From DATDDB01 sp041490205 (lineage in GTDB: Bacteria > Pseudomonadota > Gammaproteobacteria > Burkholderiales > Gallionellaceae): 21,192 bases of DNA. A program made the translations under genes and the position numbers. The DNA is taken from NCBI GenBank assembly GCA_041490205.1, contig JBGPSQ010000025.1, forward strand, positions 1-21,192. Reading direction: 5' to 3'. This document shows positions 15,801-21,056 of the stretch, piece after piece. Below the pieces are notes generated by a model, which ran no database searches, had not been told where the DNA came from, and worked only from the letters and a program-made list of their open reading frames with translations. Each line of letters starts with the position of its first letter. The first letter of the stretch is position 1.

Positions 15801-16930
15801 GCAATCTTATAAATGCCCGCCCCCATGATCTTGTATACGCTGTACTGCATAGCGCCTGGAACCGGCCCCCAGCTGATGTTGTTGTAAGCCCCCGGCTGCG
15901 TCAGGTCATTGCTGCAACTGGCAACGCTGGATGGACTGGTATCAAATTCACTCGGGAGAGTGTTTGTGGCATCCGGGTTCATTGGATCCCAGCGGTAGGT
16001 ATTCCAGCAATGCGCCACAACCACATAGCTATGCGAGATTGGATTACTCACCACGCCGCTTGAAGTCGGCGCAGGCAACGATGGCGTGAACGTAACTTGC
16101 TTCAATCTCCAGTTTATCGCGCCATAGCGGCGCAGCTCCATGATGGGATAGTTAGGATGCACCAGCGTCAGCACATCGGCAGACTGCGTGTAGTGGATGT
16201 CCATCAGGTCTGCGGCCGCATAGGGGTTTGATATTTCATAATCCCCATTCGCGGGCAACGCATACCAGTAAGTGGCATTAGGCGGCGCATTGTTGAGCGT
16301 GGACGCAATGCATGAATAAGTCACCCCGCCGGACGTTACGAGGTCGCCAGTGGAATAGGTGTAGGTACTCAGCCAGGCCGTGGTGCGCCATAGTGGCGTC
16401 CAGAAGTTGGAGCTGGGCGGCTGGTTACCCGACCCGGAGGTATGCGCGTAAACGCAAATATAGGTAACGCCGCTCTGGCTGACCATATTCCCCACTGAGT
16501 AAGCCGTGGAAGTTGCCCAGGCAGAAGCCACCGGGCTGCTGTTGGTGTTCGCCGTGATGCAGGAATACGTCACCCCGCCGGTTGTCACCATATCGCCGGA
16601 ACTATAAGACGTGGCGGAAATCCATACCGATGCCGCAGCCTGCACTGTCCCACCCTGTGTATGGAAACGGAAATACCCCGCCCCCACCTGAATGGCGAAG
16701 GTCTGGGTATTGCTGTAGGTGAAAGGGATGAGCCGCGTGGGGTTAGCGGAAATCTTCACCTCCTCGACAAACTCCGTGCCCGGCCTGTTGATCACCGGCC
16801 CGTGCGGCAGTGTGATGAAATTCATGCACAGCGCCAGCGCCTCCTGCACCTTGGAAAGCTCCAGTCTGCCGAAAAGCTCCGGCGTGATCTCGCCCCCGGA
16901 GAAAGAGCGGTTTAGTATGCGTATGCTCAT
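12884..16930 (-). CDS. Giant mosaic phage tail protein, nozzle (tail tubular B)-like with repeat insertions
   Basis: Starting at 16930, whose ATG overlaps the TGA of the adaptor gene and follows GGTGA, the product has 1348 residues. The N terminus (RILNRSFSGGEITPELFGRL, then NFITLPHGPVINRPGTEF) is the hallmark start of podovirus nozzle or tail tubular protein B-like proteins, which are usually 600-900 residues. The excess is repeats. Residues 103-218 hold three carbohydrate-binding-like units of the pattern W..(T/S)YS.GD(L/M)VT.GGVTYSCI. Residues 300-500 hold two fibronectin-like units (SWGPVPGAMQYSVYKI and FPAVSGAIRYNIYKL). Two related modules at 503-569 and 866-926 carry GQSC.....SDT.FG..PGGT. 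Residues 929-1169 hold three near-identical HGL/TTG-LPTGI units. The core 590-860 (AYYQQRRVFAGSTNQPQNVW, then RGGHIRQMNY) is the conserved tube part. The repeats probably decorate the tail outside. Confidence 0.75.
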   Translation of the reverse strand: MSIRILNRSFSGGEITPELFGRLELSKVQEALALCMNFITLPHGPVINRPGTEFVEEVKISANPTRLIPFTYSNTQTFAIQVGAGYFRFHTQGGTVQAAASVWISATSYSSGDMVTTGGVTYSCITANTNSSPVASAWATSTAYSVGNMVSQSGVTYICVYAHTSGSGNQPPSSNFWTPLWRTTAWLSTYTYSTGDLVTSGGVTYSCIASTLNNAPPNATYWYALPANGDYEISNPYAAADLMDIHYTQSADVLTLVHPNYPIMELRRYGAINWRLKQVTFTPSLPAPTSSGVVSNPISHSYVVVAHCWNTYRWDPMNPDATNTLPSEFDTSPSSVASCSNDLTQPGAYNNISWGPVPGAMQYSVYKIMGAGIYKIAVSSGLSFKEDSFTKPVLSFLPFPAVSASGPATISATPYLQTNAYVSAWPSGSGTTSYSYVVTALDEGSNESYQSSQAVCYNDLTTIPNKNTITFPAVSGAIRYNIYKLSYGVFGFIGQVAPSPRAGTFSRTTTTMTCTITAHGLANGQSCSFYFSDTSFGAQPGGTSYTVTVVDVNTFTIIVANAGATTGTVTQLGGSGLSFVDNNITADISRTPPLAPVNVLASTGNYPSAVAYYQQRRVFAGSTNQPQNVWATRSGTETELSYTIPSRDDNRLAFKISAREASAIRHIVPMQDLLFFSGSCEWKCSSTTGVLTPSTINVQPQSYIGANNVQPVVVGNAVLYAAARGGHIRQMNYNWQVNGYQSTDSSIFAPHLFDYNTIVDMTYSRGPIPILWCVSSSGRLLGMTYLPEQQIAAWHQHTTGVNDAFESICTISENNEDMLYCIVRRNINGTTKRFVERLHTRLFNTVADCHYVDCGMTYNLPAANTGSFTRSWTTVTCTIPHTLTAGQSCWLSFSDTTFGSLPGGTRYVVTNVVDGNNFVVNLPTPAAPVTITIANPGVITMANHGLAAGAPVVFSTTGTLPTGITAGTTYYVANQTANTFQIAATPGGAAIATSGTQSGVAPSAPVTISIAAPGVVTWNAHGLPAGTAVVFSTTGALPTGIAAGTAYYVVSPTANTFQIAATPDAAAITTSGTQSGTQTCTGTQSGTQTCGYVPGAAVAISIANPGIVTLTNHGFAAGAPILFSTTGALPTGIATGTTYYVLNPTANTFQIAATPGGAAIATSGVQSGKQTCVCVAGAASGNVTRMASTISGLNWLAGMTVNILADGAVVPPQLVPTTGPNANTITLPVGASQVHIGLPLTAQLQTPPAAQAAEPAMAQGLSKNVNKVFLRTYRSSGILAGPDFADLTPYRQRSTENPGSPPNLVSDEVEILLSNDWGMSGQICIQQSDPLPLDIASMTLEIAVGGGV
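13424..14146. repeat. Three tandem in-frame repeats of about 71 codons in the tail gene
   Basis: Units lie at roughly 13934-14146, 13703-13915 and 13424-13639. Each encodes ITIANPGV.T..NHGL.AG, FSTTG.LPTGI..GT.YYV, ANTFQIAATP and ending TSGTQSG. Long stretches are alike at DNA level, for example around the GCGATCTG.AAGGTGTTTGC segment. Short linker duplications of CGTGCCGGATTGCGTTCCGG type add extra GTQSGTQTC copies between units 2 and 3. The HGL..G pattern is widespread in phage tail proteins. Similarity this high would permit unequal recombination and change of copy number. Confidence 0.85.
16277..16624. repeat. Three CBM-like repeat units in the tail gene
   Basis: The - strand encodes three units with the shared pattern W-(I/A/L)-S-x-(T/S)-(S/A/Y)-YS-x-G-(D/N)-(M/L)-V-(T/S)-x-(G/S)-GVTY-(S/I)-C. 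They correspond to residues 103-130, 138-168 and 186-218. The fold suggested is the small carbohydrate-binding module of chitinases (CBM5/12-like). Assignment rests on the tryptophan/tyrosine pattern. Confidence 0.65.
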
Positions 16931-17592
16931 CGGTTCACCATCCATGCCGCGCCCGGGGTGGGCCTTACACGGCGCTGGTTGGCGTCGGATTGGATCGCCC
17001 ACTCGCGCCACTTGATGAATTCCTGCAATTTCGCCATGCCGGCGGCGCGCCCTTCCGCGCCTTTCAGCACGGGGCCTGCCAGATGGCTGGCCAGCAAGGT
17101 GGCGAGCCCCTGCACGAACAGCGGGGAAAACTCTGCGGTATCCGAAACCGCATGGGTGTAGCGCAGCACGGCATTGGCCTGATTGGTGAGAATGACCTCC
17201 TGCCCGCCGAGTGATTCCACCTGGAATGGCTGCGGCGTGTAGATGCCCACGCCCGAAGCCGGAGAGTAGGGAACGGTTCCCGCCATTTGTATGCCGACGC
17301 TGTAATCATCCAGCGCGTTGAGATCGAGGATTTCCAGGTAGTTGATCGCATCCGACGGCGCGACATAGGCGTATTGCCACTGCGGGAACGTATTGGCTAC
17401 CTGCGCAAGCTGAACGCGCAGGGTGGCAAAACCCCAGGTGTGCATCTCCAGCAGCGCATCGCGCGCGATGGGGTAAAAGCGGGAGCAGTGCCCCGCCTGC
17501 GCGCTCTGGTCGGGCGGGTTGATGCTCTGCACAGAGGCAGAATCGCCCAACTGCGCCAGCGCGAGATTGCAGATGTCTACGTCGGATGCCAT
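16927..17592 (-). CDS. Phage tail-tube adaptor (T7 gp11 / tail tubular A-like)
   Basis: The 221-residue protein begins MASDVDICNLALAQLGDSAS and continues with CSRFYPIARDALLEMHTWGFATLRVQL. This pattern, with early N-L-AL..LG, a Y(P)..RD.LL..H.W.FA, is the signature of podovirus tail tubular A or adaptor proteins. The usual length is about 190-230 residues, so it appears complete. It forms the ring between portal and nozzle, and its gene directly precedes the nozzle gene with an ATGA overlap. The start at 17592 has AGGAG 6-7 bases upstream. Upstream the phage operon is interrupted by the opposite-strand cysteine-rich gene and the repeat cluster, so this gene may need its own promoter or long read-through. 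Confidence 0.8.
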   Translation of the reverse strand: MASDVDICNLALAQLGDSASVQSINPPDQSAQAGHCSRFYPIARDALLEMHTWGFATLRVQLAQVANTFPQWQYAYVAPSDAINYLEILDLNALDDYSVGIQMAGTVPYSPASGVGIYTPQPFQVESLGGQEVILTNQANAVLRYTHAVSDTAEFSPLFVQGLATLLASHLAGPVLKGAEGRAAGMAKLQEFIKWREWAIQSDANQRRVRPTPGAAWMVNR

Positions 17593-17688
17593 GTTGTTCT
17601 CCTAGTCATGTAGCCACAAAATATGCGTTTAAGTAGTGGTATGCTTAACATGCTGGTTTACGATACCTTTATTGAATTGGAGCCTACA

Positions 17689-17910
17689 ATGAACAAGTCA
17701 CCTGTAGCTGTTTGCACTGCGTGCGGCGAATACACGCATCGCGGTGAAGTAATAAATGAACGATGCTACGTTCAAATAAATGGAAAACGATGCAAAGGTG
17801 TTTTCCAAAGCGCCTTGAATAACGGCGACTGGGTAACATGTACATCATGTGCAGGCTCCGGTTGTGAAGCCTGCCAAAGGTATGGCGTTGTGTTCGCACG
17901 TAAGCGATAG
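17689..17910 (+). CDS. Eight-cysteine zinc-ribbon-like mini-protein, opposite strand to phage genes
   Basis: The start at 17689 was chosen because TTGGAG lies 7 bases upstream; the frame is open from 17623. The product has 73 residues with cysteines at 9, 12, 26, 35, 51, 54, 59 and 62. They give CTAC, C....C and CTSC....CEAC groups, consistent with two zinc sites. No helix-turn-helix or other domain is visible. It reads away from the phage tail genes and so looks like a passenger gene within the module. Its last 66 bases overlap, tail to tail, the small - strand gene at 17845-18084. I do not recognise a family. The regular cysteine spacing and conserved-looking sequence argue that it is a real gene. 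Confidence 0.65.
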   Translation: MNKSPVAVCTACGEYTHRGEVINERCYVQINGKRCKGVFQSALNNGDWVTCTSCAGSGCEACQRYGVVFARKR

Positions 17911-18084
17911 CAACGCTTTCTGTAATTCCTTTGGCGTACCGACAATTAGCCTCACTCCGCTTTCTGTTATCTCAAAGTTGAGCACGGAGCCATACAAGAC
18001 AAACATCCTGTCACGCTGGACAAGCATTTGTAGGTCGCCTTGCTCCCATGCCGTATTGCCGCTTTCATTTCTGATTAGTTTCAT
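17845..18084 (-). CDS. Small hypothetical protein, 79 residues
   Basis: From the ATG at 18084, preceded by CAGGG about 9 bases upstream, the frame encodes MKLIRNESGNTAWEQGDLQM and so on, with a sensible mix of charged and hydrophobic residues to about residue 62. The last 17 residues, which overlap the cysteine-rich gene on the other strand, look less protein-like. The frame continues upstream to 18132 through the REP repeat, which should be non-coding. It is in the phage operon direction, between the small structural gene and the adaptor gene, yet its function is not evident. One of the two overlapping frames could be spurious; if so, this is slightly the weaker. Confidence 0.5.
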   Translation of the reverse strand: MKLIRNESGNTAWEQGDLQMLVQRDRMFVLYGSVLNFEITESGVRLIVGTPKELQKALLSLTCEHNAIPLAGFTTGACT

Positions 18085-18096
18085 ATTTGCGGCCCT

Positions 18097-18180
18097 GTAG
18101 GTCGGGTTAGGCCGATGGCCGTAACCCGACAATCCATTTTTGTTTGCACCGTCGGGTTACGCTACGCTAACCCGACCTAC
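18097..18180. repeat. REP-type palindromic doublet 1
   Basis: Outer arms GTAGGTCGGGTTAG (18097-18110) and CTAACCCGACCTAC (18167-18180) are perfect over 14 bases. Inner arms CGTAACCCGAC (18120-18130) and GTCGGGTTACG (18151-18161) are perfect over 11. Each half is also a short hairpin (GGCCGATGGCC on the left). This is the GTAGGtcGGGTTA...TAACCCGACCTAC class of extragenic palindrome, often mobilised by REP-associated tyrosine transposases. Confidence 0.85.
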
Positions 18181-18184
18181 ACCC

Positions 18185-18206
18185 CTTCCTTCACCACCTT
18201 GCGCGC
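18185..18206. repeat. Left copy of 22-base direct repeat (detached gene tail)
   Basis: The bases at 18185-18206 match 18475-18496, inside the 84-residue phage gene, at 21 of 22 positions. On the - strand this copy encodes ARKVVKEGV and then a TAG stop formed at the edge of REP doublet 1. The other copy encodes ARKVVKEDLGA and stop. Confidence 0.8.
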
Positions 18207-18213
18207 AGCAAAC

Positions 18214-18295
18214 GTAGGATGGGTGGAGCGCAGCGATACCCATCGTGGTCATCCATCACATCCTGTTGGGTATCGCTACGCTCCACCCAACCTAC
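18214..18295. repeat. REP-type palindromic doublet 2
   Basis: GTAGGATGGGTGGAGCG (from 18214) and CGCTCCACCCAACCTAC (to 18295) pair with one mismatch in 17. The internal segments GATACCCATC and GTTGGGTATC pair as well. It is a sequence variant of doublet 1 with the same GTAGG...CCTAC ends and GCGCAGCG/CGCTACG core. Confidence 0.85.
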
Positions 18296-18311
18296 GCAGT
18301 CATGTAGCCCT

Positions 18312-18389
18312 GTAGGGTGGATAAAGCGCGCAGCGCGTATCCACCATTTATCCGGTGGATACGGCACGATGTGCCTTTATCCACCCTAC
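18312..18389. repeat. REP-type palindromic doublet 3
   Basis: Outer arms GTAGGGTGGATAAA (18312-18325) and TTTATCCACCCTAC (18376-18389) are perfect over 14 bases. Inner arms GTATCCACC (18337-18345) and GGTGGATAC (18354-18362) are perfect over 9. The core GCGCGCAGCGCG is itself a palindrome. Together with doublets 1 and 2 it fills the gene-free stretch 18085-18460. Confidence 0.85.
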
Positions 18390-18425
18390 GAAACCTCCAA
18401 AAATAGAGAGTGGGTACGCAAAGCA

Positions 18426-18460
18426 CCCCCTCCCCAGCCCTCCCCCGGCGGGAGAGGGGG
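18426..18460. repeat. GC-rich dispersed repeat next to the small phage gene
   Basis: The sequence CCCCCTCCCCAGCCCTCCCC, then GGCGGGAGAGGGGG, forms an imperfect hairpin. It is the same style as the repeat at 3566-3657. It begins directly after the stop codon of the gene at 18461-18715 and supplies bases close to that stop. Confidence 0.65.
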
Positions 18461-18715
18461 TTATGCCCCCAGGTCTTCCTTCACCACTTTGCGCGCCGGA
18501 TCATCCGGGTCGTTGAGGTTGATGCCTACGGCCGCTTCCTGCTGGCGGACCAGCGATTCCTTGTCGGCATGCTTCGCCCCGGTGACGGCCTTTTTTGCGG
18601 GCGCATCGAGCGGTTCCAGGTTGGTGGACGGAATGCCTTCGAATTCGATTTCAGTGCCTGCTTCCACCAGCACGTTGCCGATGAAGCTTTTTTCTTTCAC
18701 GCGATACTTGGCCAT
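18461..18715 (-). CDS. Small phage structural-module protein, 84 residues
   Basis: The start at 18715 has AGGAG 7 bases upstream, inside the tail of the terminator-like hairpin. Residues 1-30 (MAKYRVKEKSFIGNVLVEAG) form a beta-rich unit with VKEKSFIGN..V.AGTEIEF, seen in small proteins near phage capsid genes. Residues 31-84 are charged and probably disordered (KKAVTGAKHADKESLVRQQ, then DPDDPARKVVKEDLGA). The function is unknown. The position between cement and tail adaptor genes is that of a small accessory head or head-completion protein. Its last four residues and stop codon come from sequence that directly joins a dispersed repeat; a detached copy of its preceding end lies at 18185-18206. 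The present C terminus may therefore be new. Confidence 0.7.
   Translation of the reverse strand: MAKYRVKEKSFIGNVLVEAGTEIEFEGIPSTNLEPLDAPAKKAVTGAKHADKESLVRQQEAAVGINLNDPDDPARKVVKEDLGA
18475..18496. repeat. Right copy of 22-base direct repeat (inside the 84-residue gene)
   Basis: This is the in-gene partner of 18185-18206, with 21 of 22 bases identical. The two copies flank a 268-base segment holding REP doublets 2 and 3 and the GC-rich repeat. Confidence 0.8.
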
Positions 18716-18727
18716 TCTTGTCTCCTG

Positions 18728-18755
18728 AAAAAACCGCCCCGCTCAAGCGGGGCGG
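18728..18755 (-). terminator. Intrinsic terminator between the cement and small-protein genes
   Basis: On the - strand CCGCCCCGC (18755-18747) and GCGGGGCGG (18742-18734) form a perfect 9-10 base stem with a 4-base loop, followed by TTTTTT (18733-18728). It begins 9 bases after the cement-protein stop codon. The ribosome site of the next gene follows immediately, so downstream genes depend on read-through or another promoter. Confidence 0.85.
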
Positions 18756-18763
18756 CAGTCTTG

Positions 18764-19228
18764 TTACAGCACGGTGAAGCCGCTTGCATACACTTTGTTG
18801 TCGGCGATTTCCACGCCGATGTCGGCATACACCGCGCCTGCGGTATTCGCGCCGACGTTGACGGCGCGCATGCCGAGGTAGCGCTGCGAGAGCGAGCCCA
18901 GGCGCGGGTTGAGCTTGCAGGCAAAGCGCGCACCGGCAGTCAGCGATGCAACGACAATCGCGCCGGTGGTGCCGATGACGGTGACGTTGGTGGTAAGGGC
19001 GGCATCGTCGGCCACGATGTACTGGAACTCGACCGAGGTGCCGCCTGCGGCAGCCGTGGTCACTTCCACGCGGCCATACAGGTCCTGGCCTTCGCCGATG
19101 TCCCGGTTTTGCGACAGGTCAACGGTGTTGGTCGAGGTGACGTTGGCGTTGGTGGCGAAGACGTTTTGCCCGGTAAGGGTGTTGCCGGTGATGGAACCGG
19201 AAACCGCCAAGAGTGCATCTACTATCAT
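18764..19228 (-). CDS. Capsid cement (decoration) protein, BPP-1 Bbp16-like
   Basis: The 154-residue protein opens with MIVDALLAVSGSITG and then has NTVDLSQNRDIGEGQDLYGRVEV (52-74), LGSLSQRYLGMRAVN near 122-136 and ends with ADNKVYASGFTVL. The IDLG/VDLS..RDIG.G..LY segment and the near-C-terminal R.(L/R)YLG...N pattern match the capsid cement protein family typified by Bbp16 of Bordetella phage BPP-1. These jelly-roll proteins bind the outside of the capsid at its two-fold axes and stabilise it. It lies directly downstream of the major capsid protein gene, the same order as in BPP-1. The start at 19228 has AAGGAG with a 6-base gap. The 61-base gap to the capsid gene contains a hairpin. Confidence 0.8.
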   Translation of the reverse strand: MIVDALLAVSGSITGNTLTGQNVFATNANVTSTNTVDLSQNRDIGEGQDLYGRVEVTTAAAGGTSVEFQYIVADDAALTTNVTVIGTTGAIVVASLTAGARFACKLNPRLGSLSQRYLGMRAVNVGANTAGAVYADIGVEIADNKVYASGFTVL

Positions 19229-19246
19229 GATTTGCTCCTTTAGTAT

Positions 19247-19276
19247 TAGGTAAGCCCCGCGCCGTAGCGCGGGGGC
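19247..19276 (-). terminator. GC-rich hairpin between major capsid and cement genes
   Basis: On the - strand CCCCGCGC and GCGCGGGG (arms 19267-19274 and 19255-19262, 4-base loop, extended by one G/C pair) form a perfect stem. The following bases TTACCTAA are only partly T-rich, so it may be a partial terminator or a transcript-end stabiliser. It starts 14 bases after the capsid-gene stop. Confidence 0.6.
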
Positions 19277-19289
19277 AGGTCACGCCTGG

Positions 19290-20294
19290 TTAAACGACGC
19301 GCGCTTCGGTGTTGAGCAACTGATCCACGCGACGGATCGGGCAGCCTTCGAATTCCAGCCAGCTTTGCGGCGTGCCGAACTGGTTGAGGCCCTTTTCCAC
19401 TGTCACCGCGTAGTTGCTCTTCTGCAGCGCTTGCAGGCGCAGGATGGAGTAGACCGTGCGATTCATGTAGAAGCAGAAGCGGCCGCTGCCGAAATCAGGC
19501 ACGCGATCCAGGGTGCGCGACATCAGCGAGATCAAGTCCGCAGCCGATGTGTTGGCCACCAAGTTGGATACGTTGATGTTGGCGATGCGCACCACGTAGC
19601 GCCAATCCTTCACCACCAGGCCATTCTTCCACTGGTAGTGGGTGCGGTAGGCTTGGTAGGGGTTGTTGGTGGCGTCATACACCGGCAGCACGCCCAGGTC
19701 TTCGTGCACCAGGCCCGCCTTCGATCCTTTCGGGAATGTGCAGAACACGGTGTTCTCGCCCCAGCCCACCAGCCAGATGGAGGTGTTGTTGGAGGCGGTG
19801 CCGCCTGCATCCAGGATGTTCTGCGCATTGCCTGCGCCGCTGATGGCGCTGTAGCGCGGAGCCAGGCCCAGGTACTGGCGCGGGTCTGCTCCGGGGTTGC
19901 CGTAGAACATGGCGTTGGCCTGCGCCTGGTTCATGGATTCGATGAAGGCCACGTCTTCCGAGAGGCGGAACTGCGAGACGCTGCCGTTCAACTCGGCCAA
20001 GTCCTTGTCCACGTCAGAATAGCCTTCCAGCATGCCGACGGATTCATCCACCGTTGCAGTGGTAGATTTGGAACGCGGCACGCCCTGGTTCAAGCTGCGC
20101 CAGTAGACGGTGGGCAGGCCGGTACGGATGACCACGCGGTGACCGGTGGGCAGGTTGCCTTCCTGGAATACCGCGTCTTCCAGAATTGCGTTGCGCTGGG
20201 AGAGCAGCTCAGCCACCACCGGCACCTTGCCTTCGGGGTCGAGGCGCTTGGCCCAGTCTGCGAGTGTCAATACGCCATTTGCGAGTGTTGCCAT
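19290..20294 (-). CDS. Phage major capsid protein, epsilon15 gp7 / BPP-1 Bbp17-like
   Basis: The 334-residue protein forms the icosahedral shell. Typical features are the start ANGVLTLADWAKRLDPEGK, the segment ILEDAVFQEGNLPTGHRVVIRTGLPTVYWR (37-66), SEDVAFIESMNQAQANAMFYGNP (112-134), which is the HK97 spine-helix region, and YRTHYQWKNGLVVKDWRYVVRIANIN (216-241). This architecture matches the epsilon15 gp7 and BPP-1 Bbp17 group, which use the HK97 fold without a cleaved N-terminal delta domain. Length fits that group (about 330-340). A scaffold gene ends 12 bases upstream and a cement gene follows. The start at 20294 has AAGGAA at 7 bases. The strength of the match is judged from family motifs, without a search. 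Confidence 0.85.
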   Translation of the reverse strand: MATLANGVLTLADWAKRLDPEGKVPVVAELLSQRNAILEDAVFQEGNLPTGHRVVIRTGLPTVYWRSLNQGVPRSKSTTATVDESVGMLEGYSDVDKDLAELNGSVSQFRLSEDVAFIESMNQAQANAMFYGNPGADPRQYLGLAPRYSAISGAGNAQNILDAGGTASNNTSIWLVGWGENTVFCTFPKGSKAGLVHEDLGVLPVYDATNNPYQAYRTHYQWKNGLVVKDWRYVVRIANINVSNLVANTSAADLISLMSRTLDRVPDFGSGRFCFYMNRTVYSILRLQALQKSNYAVTVEKGLNQFGTPQSWLEFEGCPIRRVDQLLNTEARVV

Positions 20295-20306
20295 GATTTA
20301 TTCCTT

Positions 20307-21056
20307 TCAGTGTTGTTTGCCGTAGAGGACAGTCGCGGCGTCCTTGCCGCCTGAAGCGGGCCGGGTTCCGCCGGATACGAACGTGTCCTCGCTGATCGCT
20401 TGCCCCGCGCGGACAAAGAACCGGATCACCTCCGGGTGGTTGCCGATGCGGGATTCGTTCAGCAGCTTGCGCAGGCCATCCGTGCCGAAAGCGTCGCGCG
20501 CTTTCTTCGCGATGGCGAGATTCGCTCCCAATTTTTCGCCGCCGATTTCCTTATCGGCTTTTACCGCGCTCACCCATTGCTCATTCAGGTTCTGAATGGC
20601 GGCATACTGCTGCCGGGCGATGGCGGGGGCGACCTGGTCGAGCATTTTCTGCGCGGCATCCTGGGAAAGATTCAGTTCCTTGGCGACATCCGAGAACTTG
20701 CCGACGACTTCATCGGAAAGGTTCACCCCTTCCACCGGCTTGAACTCGTATTTTTCCGGAGCGCCTTCCGCTGTTGAATCAGCGTCGTGCTCCTTTGCCT
20801 CGGAATGATCGCCTGCGCCCTCTTCTGCCTCCGCATTCGGCTCGTGACCTTCCGGCCCCTCGCTTTCCGCATGAGAAAATTCGATAGGTGCAGGCTCTTT
20901 ACCCTCGGATGCTTGCTGCTGGGTAGCCGGATTCGCTGCGGGTTGATACAGCTTCGTCGCGGCCGATTGCGGTGCGGCTTCCGCTGAAGCTACTGCCGCA
21001 GTCTGCGATGCACCGGAAATTTGAGATGTTCCGCCGCTTGGCAATTCTTCGCTCAC
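20307..21056 (-). CDS. Phage capsid scaffolding protein
   Basis: The start is a GTG at 21056, chosen because AAGGAG lies 7 bases upstream and it overlaps the preceding stop codon (GTGA); the product has 249 residues. Residues 1-100 are alanine/glutamine- then glutamate-rich and acidic (HAESEGPEGHEPNAEAEEGA) and look disordered. Residues 105-235 are helical (LSDEVVGKFSDVAKELNLSQ, then LDQVAPAIARQQYAAIQNLN). A conserved end follows (NHPEVIRFFVRAGQAISEDTFVSG). An acidic, helical protein with this end, encoded just before the major capsid gene, is typical of scaffolding or capsid-assembly proteins in epsilon15- and T7-like phages. It would guide procapsid assembly and then leave the shell. Confidence 0.75.
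   Translation of the reverse strand: MSEELPSGGTSQISGASQTAAVASAEAAPQSAATKLYQPAANPATQQQASEGKEPAPIEFSHAESEGPEGHEPNAEAEEGAGDHSEAKEHDADSTAEGAPEKYEFKPVEGVNLSDEVVGKFSDVAKELNLSQDAAQKMLDQVAPAIARQQYAAIQNLNEQWVSAVKADKEIGGEKLGANLAIAKKARDAFGTDGLRKLLNESRIGNHPEVIRFFVRAGQAISEDTFVSGGTRPASGGKDAATVLYGKQH

Noticed and set aside
18097..18389. REP doublets considered as a CRISPR array
   Set aside because: The three units differ in stem sequence, have unequal spacing and are palindromic over their whole length; there are no constant repeats with unique spacers.
19365..20354. + strand open frame of 329 codons opposite the major capsid gene
   Set aside because: It is a mirror of the capsid gene and runs past both of its ends without a ribosome site or recognisable motif.
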